A DNA stretch of 64,000 nt from SKLM01 sp964542755 (GTDB taxonomy: Bacteria > Chloroflexota > Anaerolineae > B4-G1), in NCBI GenBank assembly GCA_964542755.1, contig CAZIWL010000002.1, positions 39,592 through 103,591 of the forward strand, written 5' to 3'. The notes under the pieces are model-generated. The model worked only from the letters and a program-made list of their open reading frames with translations. It had not been told where the DNA came from and searched no databases. Every line of letters starts with the position of its first letter. Within the stretch, counting starts at the first letter, position 1. A program made the translations under genes and the position numbers. Of this stretch, positions 8,014 through 16,902 are shown in pieces.

Positions 8014-11000
8014 CTAGACGAGAAGGAACGGCAGTGTGTTGAGCACCCCCGTCAAGATGAGAATCATCTCCGCGGCGTGCTTGAGCGAGAAGCTCCCCTC
8101 GAAGCTCCGCTTCAAAGTCGTGGAGGCCATCGTAGCCTCGGGCCCGAGCTGAATCAGCAGACGCGAGTCCTCATAGGTCATCCCGCCCCCCGCACCCTCC
8201 AGCGTCAACCTCGACGGGTCTCCACCTTCTCGCCGGTGTATCGTCCACGCGTCCTCATCCCGCTCGATGAAGAACGCATTATCCTCAGCGACCTCGAAAT
8301 CCTCTAGCGTCAGGAAGAGCCGGGGCTTATCCACGTAGGGTTGGCCCTCGTGCACGCAGAACGTCGTGCAGTTTCCACAGTCGTTGCAGAAATCCTCGAC
8401 GTGCAGAATCTGGCGGGTCTGAGCCACGGAGAATGGCTCATCGCCAACCACTCGGAGGCCGTCATCTTCACAGACCAACCGCGGTACTCGCATATCCACC
8501 GGAGATATCTGGTACGTGTAGTTGGCGCGATTCGGGCACACCTCCACGCACTTGTCGCAGAACTGCGAGCACTGTACGCACCGTCCCGCTTCCGCCAGGG
8601 CAGCGTCCTCGGAGTACGTCTGCTTCACGAGATCGAACCCGTCCCGAGCGGCCGTCGGGAGCATCGGTGGGTCTTGCCGGGGCCGCCTCTCTGCTCGCAC
8701 CCGCTTGACCTCTACGATCTCCTCCTCCGATAACGTCGGTATTTCCACCGCCGGACGCCGGAACGGAACACCCAGTTGCTCGCAGATCGCCTTGGCAGCG
8801 CGCCTGCCGTCGCTGCAGGCCTTGATGATTGTGGCGGGGCCGCGCACCACGTCACCGCCGGCATAGATGGGTCCGTCGCCGACCCTGCCCGTCCCCGGAT
8901 CGACGTCGATCGTCCCTCTGTCCTGCAGCGAAACGTCACTCCCTTCCAGGAAGGCAACGTCCGGCCGCTGCCCGATCGCCACGACCACACTGTCCATTTC
9001 CATCTGAAACTCAGATCCGTCAACCGGCATCGGGCGTCGCCGCCCGTCCGGGCCTGGCTCGCCGAGCTCGTTGCGCACGCAGGCGAGGGCCTTGACCCTG
9101 CCATCCTCCAGGACGATCGCCTCTGGGGACACCAACTCCTCCAACACAATGCCTTCGCCAAAGATCGCCTCAACCTCCTCGCGATCGGCCGGCATCTCCT
9201 GCTCGGTTCGTCGATAGACCACGGTTACCAAGCCACCGGTCAGGCGCTTCACCGTGCGAGCCGCGTCCATGGCTGTGTTGCCGCCCCCAATGACCAGGAC
9301 ACGTTCACCCATCGACAGCTCTTCTCCCTGATCGATCCGCGCGAGAAGCTCAAGGGCGTGGTACACCCCCTCACCTTCCTCGCCTTCGATGCCTAGACGG
9401 GCATCCTCCTGGTGACCACACCCCAGATACACTGCATCATACCCTTGGTTCAGAAGTGCTTCAGGCGCGTCGGTGACGGGTGACGAGAGGTTCATCTCTG
9501 CACCCAGGGCCTCGATGAGATCAATGTCCTCTTGCACGACCGCATCCGGAAGCCTGAAGTCCGGTGCAATCGCCGGCATCCCCCCCGCCTTCTCGCGGGC
9601 TTCGTAGACCACCGGCTTCACACCGCTCATAGCCAGGAAGTAAGCCGCCGCGAGCCCGGCCGGCCCACCCCCAACGATGGCCACCTTGTACCCCGACGCC
9701 TCCGCTGGCTGCAGCGCCGCTCGCCCTTTCTCGGCCGCAAAGCGCTTCAGCGCCCGGATGGCGATGGGATCGTCGTAGTTGCTGCGCGTACATCGCGTCT
9801 GGCACGGATGATCGCACACGTACCCGGTGACGTTGGGCAACGGATTCCGGGAGAGAATCACCTCCAGGGCGCGATCGTACGCACCGTGGCTGATCAACCA
9901 TGCGTACTCAGGGACATCCTGCAGCACCGCACACTGTTGGCGGCACGGAGCATCGACGCAGTCGAATAGGTCCAGACCAGACTCGACTTTCGGCAACTCG
10001 TACGGGTGGTAGCTCTTCCAATACCGCTTACTCTCCAGAGCCTCTACAACCTGGCGGTCGAGGTTCGCCACCCGGTGCCGGGCCAAGTCCTCCAGGCTCT
10101 CCGCCCCCACGCCGGCCATGTGTTCTTCAAGCCGGTCGAGATACTGGACAAACCGCGAGTAACCCCCTGGCTTGAGCAAGTCAGAGACCGCCGTGACTGG
10201 CAAGGCGCCGCACGATAGGATGGAAGCCACGTTAAGTGCGTCCGCCCCACCCGAGTAGGACACATTGAGATCGCCATCGAAAGCCCTGGTAAGCTCTTGG
10301 AACAAGCTCATCGTGATCGGGTACAGTGCCCTCCCCGACATGTACATCTCATCCCCAGACAGCACGTCGCGGTGGTTGCTCATCGCCAGGGTGTTGCTAA
10401 GCTTGACACCGAATGAGAGCCCCTGTTCTTCAGCCACGTCCTTCAGGCCCGTGATTAACTCGATCCCTCGATCGTACTGTAAGTCATGCTCGAAGACCTC
10501 GTCAGGGATCTCCATCTCCGTGAAACCCAGCCGGTCGTGGAGGATCCTCATCACGCGATCCTTGCCCAGCAGCGTCGGGTTCAGCTTCACATACGTGTGA
10601 AGGCGCCGCTCCTCCAAGAGATAGCGGCCAATCTCTTCGATCTCGTTCGGGGGACAGCCGTGCATGGTGGAAAGCGTCACGCTGTTGACGATCTCTGCAG
10701 GAATGTCGAGCCCTGAGAACTGGGGATAGCCCTCTTCCAGAACGTCTTGCAGTTGAGCAATCCTCTCCGAAGCATTCTCCATCGACGCCATGAAGCGCTG
10801 CATAGGCGCGCTCTGGATGCCCTCCAGATCGTACCCCACGCTCATGTTGAAGACCGTCCCGAACGGAGCCTGCTCCTCGAACCCAAGCAGTCGCCGCAGC
10901 ACGTGGATCATCACCCATGCCTTCACGTACTCGTCGACGGACTGCTCCAGCTTCAACTCCTGGGACCACTCCACGTTGTAGCCCTCGTCGCCCATGTCGA

Positions 11001-11298
11001 TGCAGGGCCGCGGGATCTCCAGCTCATCCATGATCTGCACGGTCTTCAGCTCGATGAACCGTCCCCCGGACAGCCAGCTGCATAGGATATTTTGAGTCAA
11101 CTGCGTGTGCGGACCAGCTCCCGGCCCTATCGGTGTTGCGAGATGGTGGCCGAATAGCTCCGCATCGTAGAGCGCGTTCGGCCTGGGCGTGTAGAACAGA
11201 GAGCGGTGGATGCCAAACAGGGACGCACTCCCATCCAACTCCGCTAGCATGCGATCAAGCATACTGGAGAACGATCGAGGTCTCATCAGGTCAGACAC
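8014..11298 (-). CDS. ygfK: YgfK-type flavo-iron-sulfur oxidoreductase (glutamate-synthase-like)
   Basis: A 1094-residue cytoplasmic redox protein. Residues about 1-420 form a dihydroorotate-dehydrogenase-like barrel (PIGPGAGPHTQL, FIELKTVQ, STMHGCPPNEIE). Next comes a GltD-type Fe-S region (CVDAPCRQQC, then CDHPCQTRCTR). FAD and NAD(P)H sites follow (VAIVGGGPAGLAAAYF and VLVIGGGNTAMDAARTV). The C terminus has clustered cysteines, CVQCSQFCDKCVEVCP and CNDCGNCTTFC, for 4Fe-4S clusters. E. coli YgfK, in the xdhD-ygfK-ssnA purine region, has the same order and similar length. YgfK has been linked to anaerobic uric acid breakdown and, in older annotation, to selenate reduction. Start GTG 11298 has AGGAGGG four bases upstream. 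Single gene here. Confidence 0.88.
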   Translation of the reverse strand: MSDLMRPRSFSSMLDRMLAELDGSASLFGIHRSLFYTPRPNALYDAELFGHHLATPIGPGAGPHTQLTQNILCSWLSGGRFIELKTVQIMDELEIPRPCIDMGDEGYNVEWSQELKLEQSVDEYVKAWVMIHVLRRLLGFEEQAPFGTVFNMSVGYDLEGIQSAPMQRFMASMENASERIAQLQDVLEEGYPQFSGLDIPAEIVNSVTLSTMHGCPPNEIEEIGRYLLEERRLHTYVKLNPTLLGKDRVMRILHDRLGFTEMEIPDEVFEHDLQYDRGIELITGLKDVAEEQGLSFGVKLSNTLAMSNHRDVLSGDEMYMSGRALYPITMSLFQELTRAFDGDLNVSYSGGADALNVASILSCGALPVTAVSDLLKPGGYSRFVQYLDRLEEHMAGVGAESLEDLARHRVANLDRQVVEALESKRYWKSYHPYELPKVESGLDLFDCVDAPCRQQCAVLQDVPEYAWLISHGAYDRALEVILSRNPLPNVTGYVCDHPCQTRCTRSNYDDPIAIRALKRFAAEKGRAALQPAEASGYKVAIVGGGPAGLAAAYFLAMSGVKPVVYEAREKAGGMPAIAPDFRLPDAVVQEDIDLIEALGAEMNLSSPVTDAPEALLNQGYDAVYLGCGHQEDARLGIEGEEGEGVYHALELLARIDQGEELSMGERVLVIGGGNTAMDAARTVKRLTGGLVTVVYRRTEQEMPADREEVEAIFGEGIVLEELVSPEAIVLEDGRVKALACVRNELGEPGPDGRRRPMPVDGSEFQMEMDSVVVAIGQRPDVAFLEGSDVSLQDRGTIDVDPGTGRVGDGPIYAGGDVVRGPATIIKACSDGRRAAKAICEQLGVPFRRPAVEIPTLSEEEIVEVKRVRAERRPRQDPPMLPTAARDGFDLVKQTYSEDAALAEAGRCVQCSQFCDKCVEVCPNRANYTYQISPVDMRVPRLVCEDDGLRVVGDEPFSVAQTRQILHVEDFCNDCGNCTTFCVHEGQPYVDKPRLFLTLEDFEVAEDNAFFIERDEDAWTIHRREGGDPSRLTLEGAGGGMTYEDSRLLIQLGPEATMASTTLKRSFEGSFSLKHAAEMILILTGVLNTLPFLLV

Positions 11299-11429
11299 TG
11301 GACCCTCCTAGTCGCACTATGTCAGTCCTCAGGCGCAGGCCGTCAAGCGTCGGACGCGGTATACGGGATGTGCTGGACGAAGCGTGACCCGTTGGCCCCG
11401 GAGCCTATTCGGGATGGCGCCCTACGCAA

Positions 11430-11530
11430 CGCATGAGATGCGATGCGTGAGACGCGATGCGTGAGACGCGATGCGTGAGACGTAATCCGTGAGACGTAAT
11501 CCGTGAGACGTAATCCGTGAGACGTAATCG
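11430..11530 (-). repeat. Heptad satellite, array 1
   Basis: About 14 consecutive 7-base units, alternating GTGAGAC with GCGATGC, then with GTAATCC. Read on the minus strand these become TCACGnn and TTACGnn units. The array occupies most of the space between ygfK and the assembly gap. Confidence 0.9.
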
Positions 11531-11585
11531 ACAACCCGCGAGCCAGAACGCATAGGCCGTATTCCGTGGAAGGCAACCAACCACC
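11531..11585 (+). repeat. 55-bp direct repeat, copy 1 (left edge of N gap)
   Basis: This 55-base stretch, starting ACAACCCGCGAGCCAG and ending CAACCAACCACC, is identical to 11686-11740 and abuts the first N. Confidence 0.95.
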
Positions 11586-11685
11586 NNNNNNNNNNNNNNN
11601 NNNNNNNNNNNNNNNNNNNNNNNNNNNNNNNNNNNNNNNNNNNNNNNNNNNNNNNNNNNNNNNNNNNNNNNNNNNNNNNNNNNNN
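11586..11685. other. Assembly gap of exactly 100 N
   Basis: One hundred Ns, the usual placeholder for a scaffold join of unknown size. True content is unknown; the flanks suggest more satellite sequence or no gap at all. Confidence 0.99.
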
Positions 11686-11740
11686 ACAACCCGCGAGCCA
11701 GAACGCATAGGCCGTATTCCGTGGAAGGCAACCAACCACC
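11686..11740 (+). repeat. 55-bp direct repeat, copy 2 (right edge of N gap)
   Basis: Identical in all 55 positions and same orientation as 11531-11585, starting immediately after the last N. Confidence 0.95.
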
Positions 11741-11787
11741 GACAATCAGAAAAGGCTGATCGAGACCCCACCGGCACGCAGTCCGTG

Positions 11788-11836
11788 CTACGCGTTACGC
11801 ATTACGGATTACGACTTACGCATCACGCATCACCCG
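11788..11836 (+). repeat. Heptad satellite, array 2, opposite orientation
   Basis: Seven 7-base units: CTACGCG, TTACGCA, TTACGGA, TTACGAC, TTACGCA, TCACGCA, TCACCCG. The consensus T(T/C)ACGnn equals that of array 1 read on the other strand, so the two arrays face each other across the gap. Confidence 0.85.
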
Positions 11837-11888
11837 TTGCAGACGCCACACCATGGCCCCCCCCTGCACCGCCTCTGCTGATCCGCCC

Positions 11889-12845
11889 TTACCCCTTCTC
11901 CTCCCGAGCGTACGGTACCCCCAATGCCGCCGGCGCGCCAATTCGCTTCTGAAGCGTCTCCCACCAGGTGATGATCACCAATACGACAATCGTCGCAAGG
12001 TAGGGCAGCATATTCAGCAGCGCCGCGGGAATGGTGGTGCCCGCCGCCTGCATACGGAACTGTACCGCGTTGATGCCGCCGAAAAGAGCCGCGCCGATGA
12101 CGGCGCGCAATGGATCCCACATGGCGAAGATGACCAGCGCCACGGCAATCCAGCCGCGCCCCCCGGTGATGTTCTCCGTCCATCCCTTCGTATACGCCAG
12201 CGACAGATGCGCCCCCCCTAGACCGGCCAGAGCTCCGCCTAGGATGGTGTAGACGTAGCGATTCGCCCCCACCCGGATGCCCATGGCGTCCGCCGTCTGG
12301 GGATTCTCTCCCACTGCCCGCATGTAGAGACCCGGCCGACTCTTGTAGAGGAACCACGACGCGGCTGGCACCAGCAGGTAGAGCCCATACGTCAACAAGT
12401 CCTGGTAGAACAGCGATGGCCCAAGCAACGGCAGATCCGACAACAGAGGAATCCGAACGCGTTCGAGACTCGGCCCGACCAACCCAACCAAACGCGCTCC
12501 CCCGGGGCCGAGACGCTGTCCCAGGAAACTGGCCAGACCCGTTCCGAACAACGTGAGCGTCAAACCGCTGACCACCTGATTCGCGCGGAGCGAGACGGAG
12601 AGAAAGGCATGAAGAGATGCCAACAAGGAACCAGCCAAGAGAGCTGTCAAGATCGCCAGGACCAGACTACCGGTGTGGTAGGCGACTGCGAAGGCCGACA
12701 CGGCCCCCACCATCATCATCCCTTCGACACCGAGGTTGAGGATGCCTGATCGCTCCGTATAGATCTCCCCGATTGTAGCATAGAGGAGGGACGTGCCCGC
12801 ACGCAGGGTAATCGCGAGTATGGAGGTAAACAGGGACAGATTCAC
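11889..12845 (-). CDS. Nucleoside ABC transporter permease 2 (BPL_permease family)
   Basis: The second membrane subunit of a BmpA-type ABC importer (YufQ/NupQ-like), 318 residues with 8-10 membrane helices. Family motifs include IGEIYTERSGILNLGVEGMM near the N terminus and GENPQTADAMGI followed by a glycine-rich helix (LGGALAGLGGAHLSL) that forms the ATPase-facing loop. It starts at GTG 12845, overlapping the stop of permease 1 by four bases (GTGA), and is the last gene of the transporter operon. This family imports purine and pyrimidine nucleosides, fitting the base-catabolism genes nearby. The gene ends close to the satellite region. Confidence 0.92.
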   Translation of the reverse strand: MNLSLFTSILAITLRAGTSLLYATIGEIYTERSGILNLGVEGMMMVGAVSAFAVAYHTGSLVLAILTALLAGSLLASLHAFLSVSLRANQVVSGLTLTLFGTGLASFLGQRLGPGGARLVGLVGPSLERVRIPLLSDLPLLGPSLFYQDLLTYGLYLLVPAASWFLYKSRPGLYMRAVGENPQTADAMGIRVGANRYVYTILGGALAGLGGAHLSLAYTKGWTENITGGRGWIAVALVIFAMWDPLRAVIGAALFGGINAVQFRMQAAGTTIPAALLNMLPYLATIVVLVIITWWETLQKRIGAPAALGVPYAREEKG

Positions 12846-13954
12846 GACTCAGACTCCTTCGCAAGAGACTCCTCCGGGAAGACGGCTTGCTGACGCCCCG
12901 GCCGTACGACACGCAGTTTGTACTCCGCAAACAGAGATCCTCCCAGCATGGGGAATAGCAGCGCCCCCTGAAGGACCAGCCCCATAGCTGCTGGAAGGCC
13001 CATCGCCATCTGTATCTGGTCGCCTCCGACCAGGAGCCCCGCCAGCAAGAAAGCGATGATCAAGACTCCCCAGGGATTGAGCTGGCTCATCCACGCCACG
13101 ATAATCGCCGTGTAGCCGTATCCCACCGTGAGCCCTTGTTGAAGCCGCCGCATCACACCCGCAACCTCACAAACGCCAGCAAGACCGCACAGCCCTCCTG
13201 ATACCATCATGGCGACCACGATCAGCTTGGGAATATCGATTCCAATGTACCGCGCTGCCTTCGGATTCTCCCCCGTAATACGCAATTCAAAACCCCACTT
13301 CGTCCGCTGGAGCACGAACCAAAGAATTGCTGCCGCGATGATGGCAAAGAAGACCCCTGCGTGGGCCCGACCGTAGATCCTGGGCAGCCACGCCACCTCC
13401 GGGAATCTCGCGGTGCCAGGAAAACCATACCCATCCGGATCACGCCAGGGCCCATGATAGACGTGGGAGACCAGTAGGATGGCCACGTAGTTCATCATCA
13501 GCGTGGTGATCGTCTCGTTCACCTGCAAGTAGGCCCTGAGTAGCGCAGGAATCGCAGCCCACAGCGCCCCGGCGAGCATGCCAAGCAGCACCGCCGCCGG
13601 CAGGATCGACCAGCCGGGGAGATAGTCCGTTGCATAGAGCGCAACACCTGTCGCCGCTAGTCCTCCCATCGCCAACTGACCTTCGGCCCCGATATTCCAG
13701 AATAGCATGCGGAACGCGATCGATACACCGAGACCCGTCAGCATAAGGGGTATCGCCTTGACCAGGGTCTCAGCCAGAGACTGGGGATCCCCAAAGGCTC
13801 CCTCCGCCATTGCAGCGTAGGCCGTCCCAGGATTCACGCCCGACATAAGGAGCAGTATCGCACCGAATACCAGAGCAAACAGGAGCGAGAAAACAGGGAC
13901 AAGCACACGAATGGTCCTCGATACCTCCTGACGCTTTTCAAATACAATCTTCAC
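12842..13954 (-). CDS. Nucleoside ABC transporter permease 1 (BPL_permease family)
   Basis: The first membrane subunit (YufP/NupP-like), 370 residues. An N-terminal helix (LVPVFSLLFALVFGAILLLMSG) precedes GTAYAAMAEGAFGD and AIPLMLTGLGVSIAFRMLFWNIGAEGQ, both characteristic of these permeases. GENPKAARYIGIDIPK near the middle is the coupling loop and parallels GENPQTADAMGI of permease 2. Start GTG 13954 follows the ATPase stop by two bases and has GGAGGGAG upstream. Both permeases would sit in the cytoplasmic membrane and dock on the ATPase subunit. Confidence 0.92.
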   Translation of the reverse strand: MKIVFEKRQEVSRTIRVLVPVFSLLFALVFGAILLLMSGVNPGTAYAAMAEGAFGDPQSLAETLVKAIPLMLTGLGVSIAFRMLFWNIGAEGQLAMGGLAATGVALYATDYLPGWSILPAAVLLGMLAGALWAAIPALLRAYLQVNETITTLMMNYVAILLVSHVYHGPWRDPDGYGFPGTARFPEVAWLPRIYGRAHAGVFFAIIAAAILWFVLQRTKWGFELRITGENPKAARYIGIDIPKLIVVAMMVSGGLCGLAGVCEVAGVMRRLQQGLTVGYGYTAIIVAWMSQLNPWGVLIIAFLLAGLLVGGDQIQMAMGLPAAMGLVLQGALLFPMLGGSLFAEYKLRVVRPGRQQAVFPEESLAKESES

Positions 13955-13956
13955 CT

Positions 13957-15495
13957 TCAGGCTCCCTCCTCTTGGACGTGCTCACCCGCCATCATCAGCC
14001 CGATGGTGTCGATCTCCGCCTCTTCGGCCAGGACGATGCCAACAATCTCTCCTTCGAACATCACCGCGATCCGATCGGAGACCTCGAGTAACTCGTCCAG
14101 ATCCTCGGAGATTAGCAGAATTGCCGTGCCTTGCTCGCGCTGACCGAGCAGAAGATCTCTCACCGACTCAGTGGCCCCCACGTCCAGCCCCCGCGTTGGA
14201 TGCACGGCCACCAACAGACCCTGGCAAGCCGTAAGCTCCCTTGCCAGGATCGCCTTCTGTAAATTACCGCCAGAGAGGAATTTGACACGCGTCTCGGGCC
14301 CCGGCGTCGCAATATCAAATCCTGCGATCAGGCCCTCGGCGAAGCGCCGTACTCTATCAGGCATTAACACTGGCCCTCGAGAGAGCTCATTCGTGCGATA
14401 CGCCTTGAGCGCCAGGTTCTCGGCCACGGACATGTCGCCCACCAATCCCATCTCGACGCGGTCCTCAGGAACGTGGCTCACCCCCGCGCGGATGGCGCGC
14501 AGGGGCGAGGCATTCGTGAGACAAGTCTCATTGACGTACACCTCACCGTGAACAGCGCTGCGCAGGCCCGTGATCACCTCGGCCAGCTCTTTCTGTCCGT
14601 TCCCTGCGACGCCGGCGACACCGAGGATCTCTCCGGAGCGCACGACCATGGAGACGCCCTTCAACGCCGGGAGCCCCTTGTCGTTGAGGGCTCTCAAGTC
14701 GTCAATCTTGAGCACGGGCTCACCCTGTTCACACGCAGTCCGCTCCAGCTGGAAGAGCACCTCCCGGCCCACCATAAGTCGCGCCAGCTCCTGAGGCGAC
14801 GTCTCAGCGGTGGAGCGCGTCGCTACGTTCTGCCCACCCCGCAGCACCGTCACGCGATCGGAGAACATCATCACCTCGCGAAGCTTATGGGTGATGAAGA
14901 TTGCCGCCTTCCCTTCATCCACGACCCGCCGGAGAACTTCGACCAGGTCGTCCACCTCTTGAGGTGTCAAAACTGCCGTCGGCTCATCCAGGATCAGGAC
15001 ATCCACATCGCGATAGAGCAGCTTCAGAATCTCCACTCGTTGCTGCTCCCCAACCGATAGCTGCCAGATGTAGGCATCGGGGTCCACCTTCAAGCCGTAC
15101 CGCTCGCCCAATGTGACCAGGCGTCCCCTCACGTCTCGAAGATCCGGTTGAAACGCAAGCCCCTGAAGCCCCAGGACCACGTTCTCCGCGACCGTCATCG
15201 TCTCCACCAGCATGAAGTTCTGGTGCACCATGCCAATTCCTAGATCGTAGGCGTCCCGGGGGGACTGAATACCGGCAGGGCGCCCACTGACAAAGACGGT
15301 TCCTTCATCCTGACGGTAGAGCCCATTGAGGACATTCATCAACGTTGACTTTCCTGCCCCGTTTTCGCCTAGCAGGGCTAGCACCTCTCCTTGCCAGAGG
15401 TCGAGATCGACACAGTCATTGGCCAGGACGCCGGGGAACCGCTTGGTGATGCCCACCATCCGCAGGATCGGGTCTTCTGATCTCTTATGAGTCAT
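13957..15495 (-). CDS. Nucleoside ABC transporter ATPase, duplicated nucleotide-binding domain
   Basis: A 512-residue ATPase of the sugar/nucleoside (YufO/NupO, RbsA-like) type with two fused domains. Domain 1 has Walker A GENGAGKST (about residue 43), signature LSVGEQQRVEI and Walker B DVLILDEPT. Domain 2 has a degenerate Walker A, GVAGNGQKE, as is normal in this family, LSGGNLQKAILARE as signature, and HPTRGLD in place of the usual Walker B. It would power uptake through the two downstream permeases. A 108-base interval separates it from the binding-protein gene and contains a stem-loop. The nearest SD (AAGGAG) is about 14 bases before ATG 15495, so translation may be weaker than for its neighbours. 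Confidence 0.94.
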   Translation of the reverse strand: MTHKRSEDPILRMVGITKRFPGVLANDCVDLDLWQGEVLALLGENGAGKSTLMNVLNGLYRQDEGTVFVSGRPAGIQSPRDAYDLGIGMVHQNFMLVETMTVAENVVLGLQGLAFQPDLRDVRGRLVTLGERYGLKVDPDAYIWQLSVGEQQRVEILKLLYRDVDVLILDEPTAVLTPQEVDDLVEVLRRVVDEGKAAIFITHKLREVMMFSDRVTVLRGGQNVATRSTAETSPQELARLMVGREVLFQLERTACEQGEPVLKIDDLRALNDKGLPALKGVSMVVRSGEILGVAGVAGNGQKELAEVITGLRSAVHGEVYVNETCLTNASPLRAIRAGVSHVPEDRVEMGLVGDMSVAENLALKAYRTNELSRGPVLMPDRVRRFAEGLIAGFDIATPGPETRVKFLSGGNLQKAILARELTACQGLLVAVHPTRGLDVGATESVRDLLLGQREQGTAILLISEDLDELLEVSDRIAVMFEGEIVGIVLAEEAEIDTIGLMMAGEHVQEEGA

Positions 15496-15537
15496 GGCTT
15501 GATTCTACGCTCCTTCTGCGGGGACGTACAAGGAAAG

Positions 15538-15581
15538 GGGCAGAACGTCAGGGCCATGCGCCAGCCCTTTTCGCTCTGCCC
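15538..15581 (-). promoter_or_regulatory. Stem-loop between binding-protein and ATPase genes
   Basis: On the minus strand GGGCAGAGCG (15581-15572) pairs with CGTTCTGCCC (15547-15538), enclosing a smaller AGGGC/GCCCT hairpin; CTTTCCTTG follows. Such structures between solute-binding and ATPase genes often act as partial terminators or mRNA stabilisers that keep the binding protein in excess. That role is inference. Confidence 0.5.
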
Positions 15582-15603
15582 ACCCTCCTGGATGCAGCGT
15601 TCG

Positions 15604-16758
15604 CTATTCGGATAGCTCTCCGACGACGCCTTCGACGAACCAGTCCATGTTCAGCATATCCTCATCGGACATGCATTCGCCGTCCGCCACCGCCTCGTTA
15701 CCGTCCTGGTCGTTGATGGGGCCACAGAAGACGTCCCAGTCGGTGTCCGTGATCCGGTCCCTCTCCGAGGTCACCTGCTCCACCACGTCCTCGGGTACCA
15801 GCGGGCTCATCTCAGCCAGCTTCACGATGCCGGTCTCCAGGCCTCCCCAGAACTGGTGCGTCTCCCACGTTCCATCAATGATATCCTGGACCGTGTCAAC
15901 GTAGTACGTGCCCCAGTCCCACTGCGGGCTCGTCAATACCGTGTCACCGACAAAATCAGCCATGTCGGAGTCGTATCCGATGCTCAGGGCATCCCTCTCC
16001 GCGGCGGCCTTCTGCGGCTCTGTCGTGTCCTGGTGCTGCGCGATGATGTCCGCGCCCTCGTCCAGGAGCGCCTCCGCAGCCTCACGCTCCACCACCGGAT
16101 CGTACCACGTGTTCGTCCATACCACCCGGACCTCAGCATCCGGGTTAACCGACCGAACCCCAAGCGCGAAGGCATTGATGCCTCGAATGACCTCGGGGAT
16201 CGGGAACGCCGCGGCGTAGCCGATGATATTGCTCTCCGTCATCTCTCCAGCCACGATGCCCGACAGATAGCGGGGCTGATACATGCGGCCGAAGTACGTC
16301 GCCATGTTCTCCCGCGTCATAAACCCTGAGCAGTGCTCAAAGATCACATCCGGGAATTCTTCGGCCACCTCGTGCGTCGGCTCCATATAACCAAAGGATG
16401 TCGTGAAAATAACGTCCCATCCTTCTTGAGCATACTGACGGACGACACGCGTGGCATCCGGGCCCTCAGGAACGTCCTCAATGTAGGTCGTCTCGACGGC
16501 TTCGCCGAGCTCGTCCTCCAGAATGAGGCGGCCACGATCGTGCTCATAGGTCCAGCCCAGATCGCCTGGGGGGCCAATGTAGACGAAGGCTGCCTTGACG
16601 GGCAATCCTTCTTCTGCCGCCGGTTCTTCGGTGGGTTCTTCTGCCGGCTCCTCAGTGGGGGCCTCGGTGGGTTCTGGTGTAGCGGGCTGACCACAGGCGA
16701 CCAAAACTGTGGCCGCAACGACCAGAATACCCAAGATGTGCCATAGGCGCTTACGCAT
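15604..16758 (-). CDS. BMP-family nucleoside-binding lipoprotein
   Basis: A 384-residue solute-binding lipoprotein of the Bmp (PnrA/Med) family. The signal peptide ends in lipobox LVAC at about residue 22, so the mature protein should be lipid-anchored outside the membrane. A Pro-Thr-Glu spacer (PTEAPTEEPAEEPTEEPA) lifts the domain off the surface. The core has AAFVYIGPPGDLGWTYEHDRG (family N-terminal strand and Asp), VIFTTSFGYMEPT, and YFGRMYQPRYLSGIVAGEM, diagnostic for Bmp proteins that bind purine nucleosides. Start ATG 16758 has a strong SD (AGGAGGTGA, spacing 5). It is the first gene of the operon BMP, ATPase, permease, permease, with a promoter at 16870-16898. Confidence 0.94.
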   Translation of the reverse strand: MRKRLWHILGILVVAATVLVACGQPATPEPTEAPTEEPAEEPTEEPAAEEGLPVKAAFVYIGPPGDLGWTYEHDRGRLILEDELGEAVETTYIEDVPEGPDATRVVRQYAQEGWDVIFTTSFGYMEPTHEVAEEFPDVIFEHCSGFMTRENMATYFGRMYQPRYLSGIVAGEMTESNIIGYAAAFPIPEVIRGINAFALGVRSVNPDAEVRVVWTNTWYDPVVEREAAEALLDEGADIIAQHQDTTEPQKAAAERDALSIGYDSDMADFVGDTVLTSPQWDWGTYYVDTVQDIIDGTWETHQFWGGLETGIVKLAEMSPLVPEDVVEQVTSERDRITDTDWDVFCGPINDQDGNEAVADGECMSDEDMLNMDWFVEGVVGELSE

Positions 16759-16869
16759 TCTTCACCTCCTGTTAAATGATTGAGCGGAAAAGCTACGACG
16801 TCTGGATTGAATCACTAGGGGAAATGTCGGTTCGCACCACCTCCTTGGCTGAATCGTGGAAGCCGCTCA

Positions 16870-16898
16870 ATGATAGCATGAGAGAATAGCTTTAGCAA
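16870..16898 (-). promoter_or_regulatory. Promoter of the nucleoside ABC transporter operon
   Basis: Minus strand TTGCTA (16898-16893), 17 bases, TATCAT (16875-16870). Predicted start is near 16863, giving about 105 bases of leader. I could not fold a purine riboswitch in this leader. Confidence 0.6.
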
Positions 16899-16902
16899 TT
16901 CC

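Noticed and set aside
11343..11777. Frames running through the satellite and N gap
   Set aside because: They contain the Ns and only translate the heptad repeats (SRITSHxLRLT-like strings).
11430..11836. CRISPR array
   Set aside because: Units are 7 or 14 bases without unique spacers, and no cas genes are nearby.
16759..16863. Purine riboswitch in the leader of the nucleoside transporter
   Set aside because: The conserved three-way junction and loop sequences could not be found.
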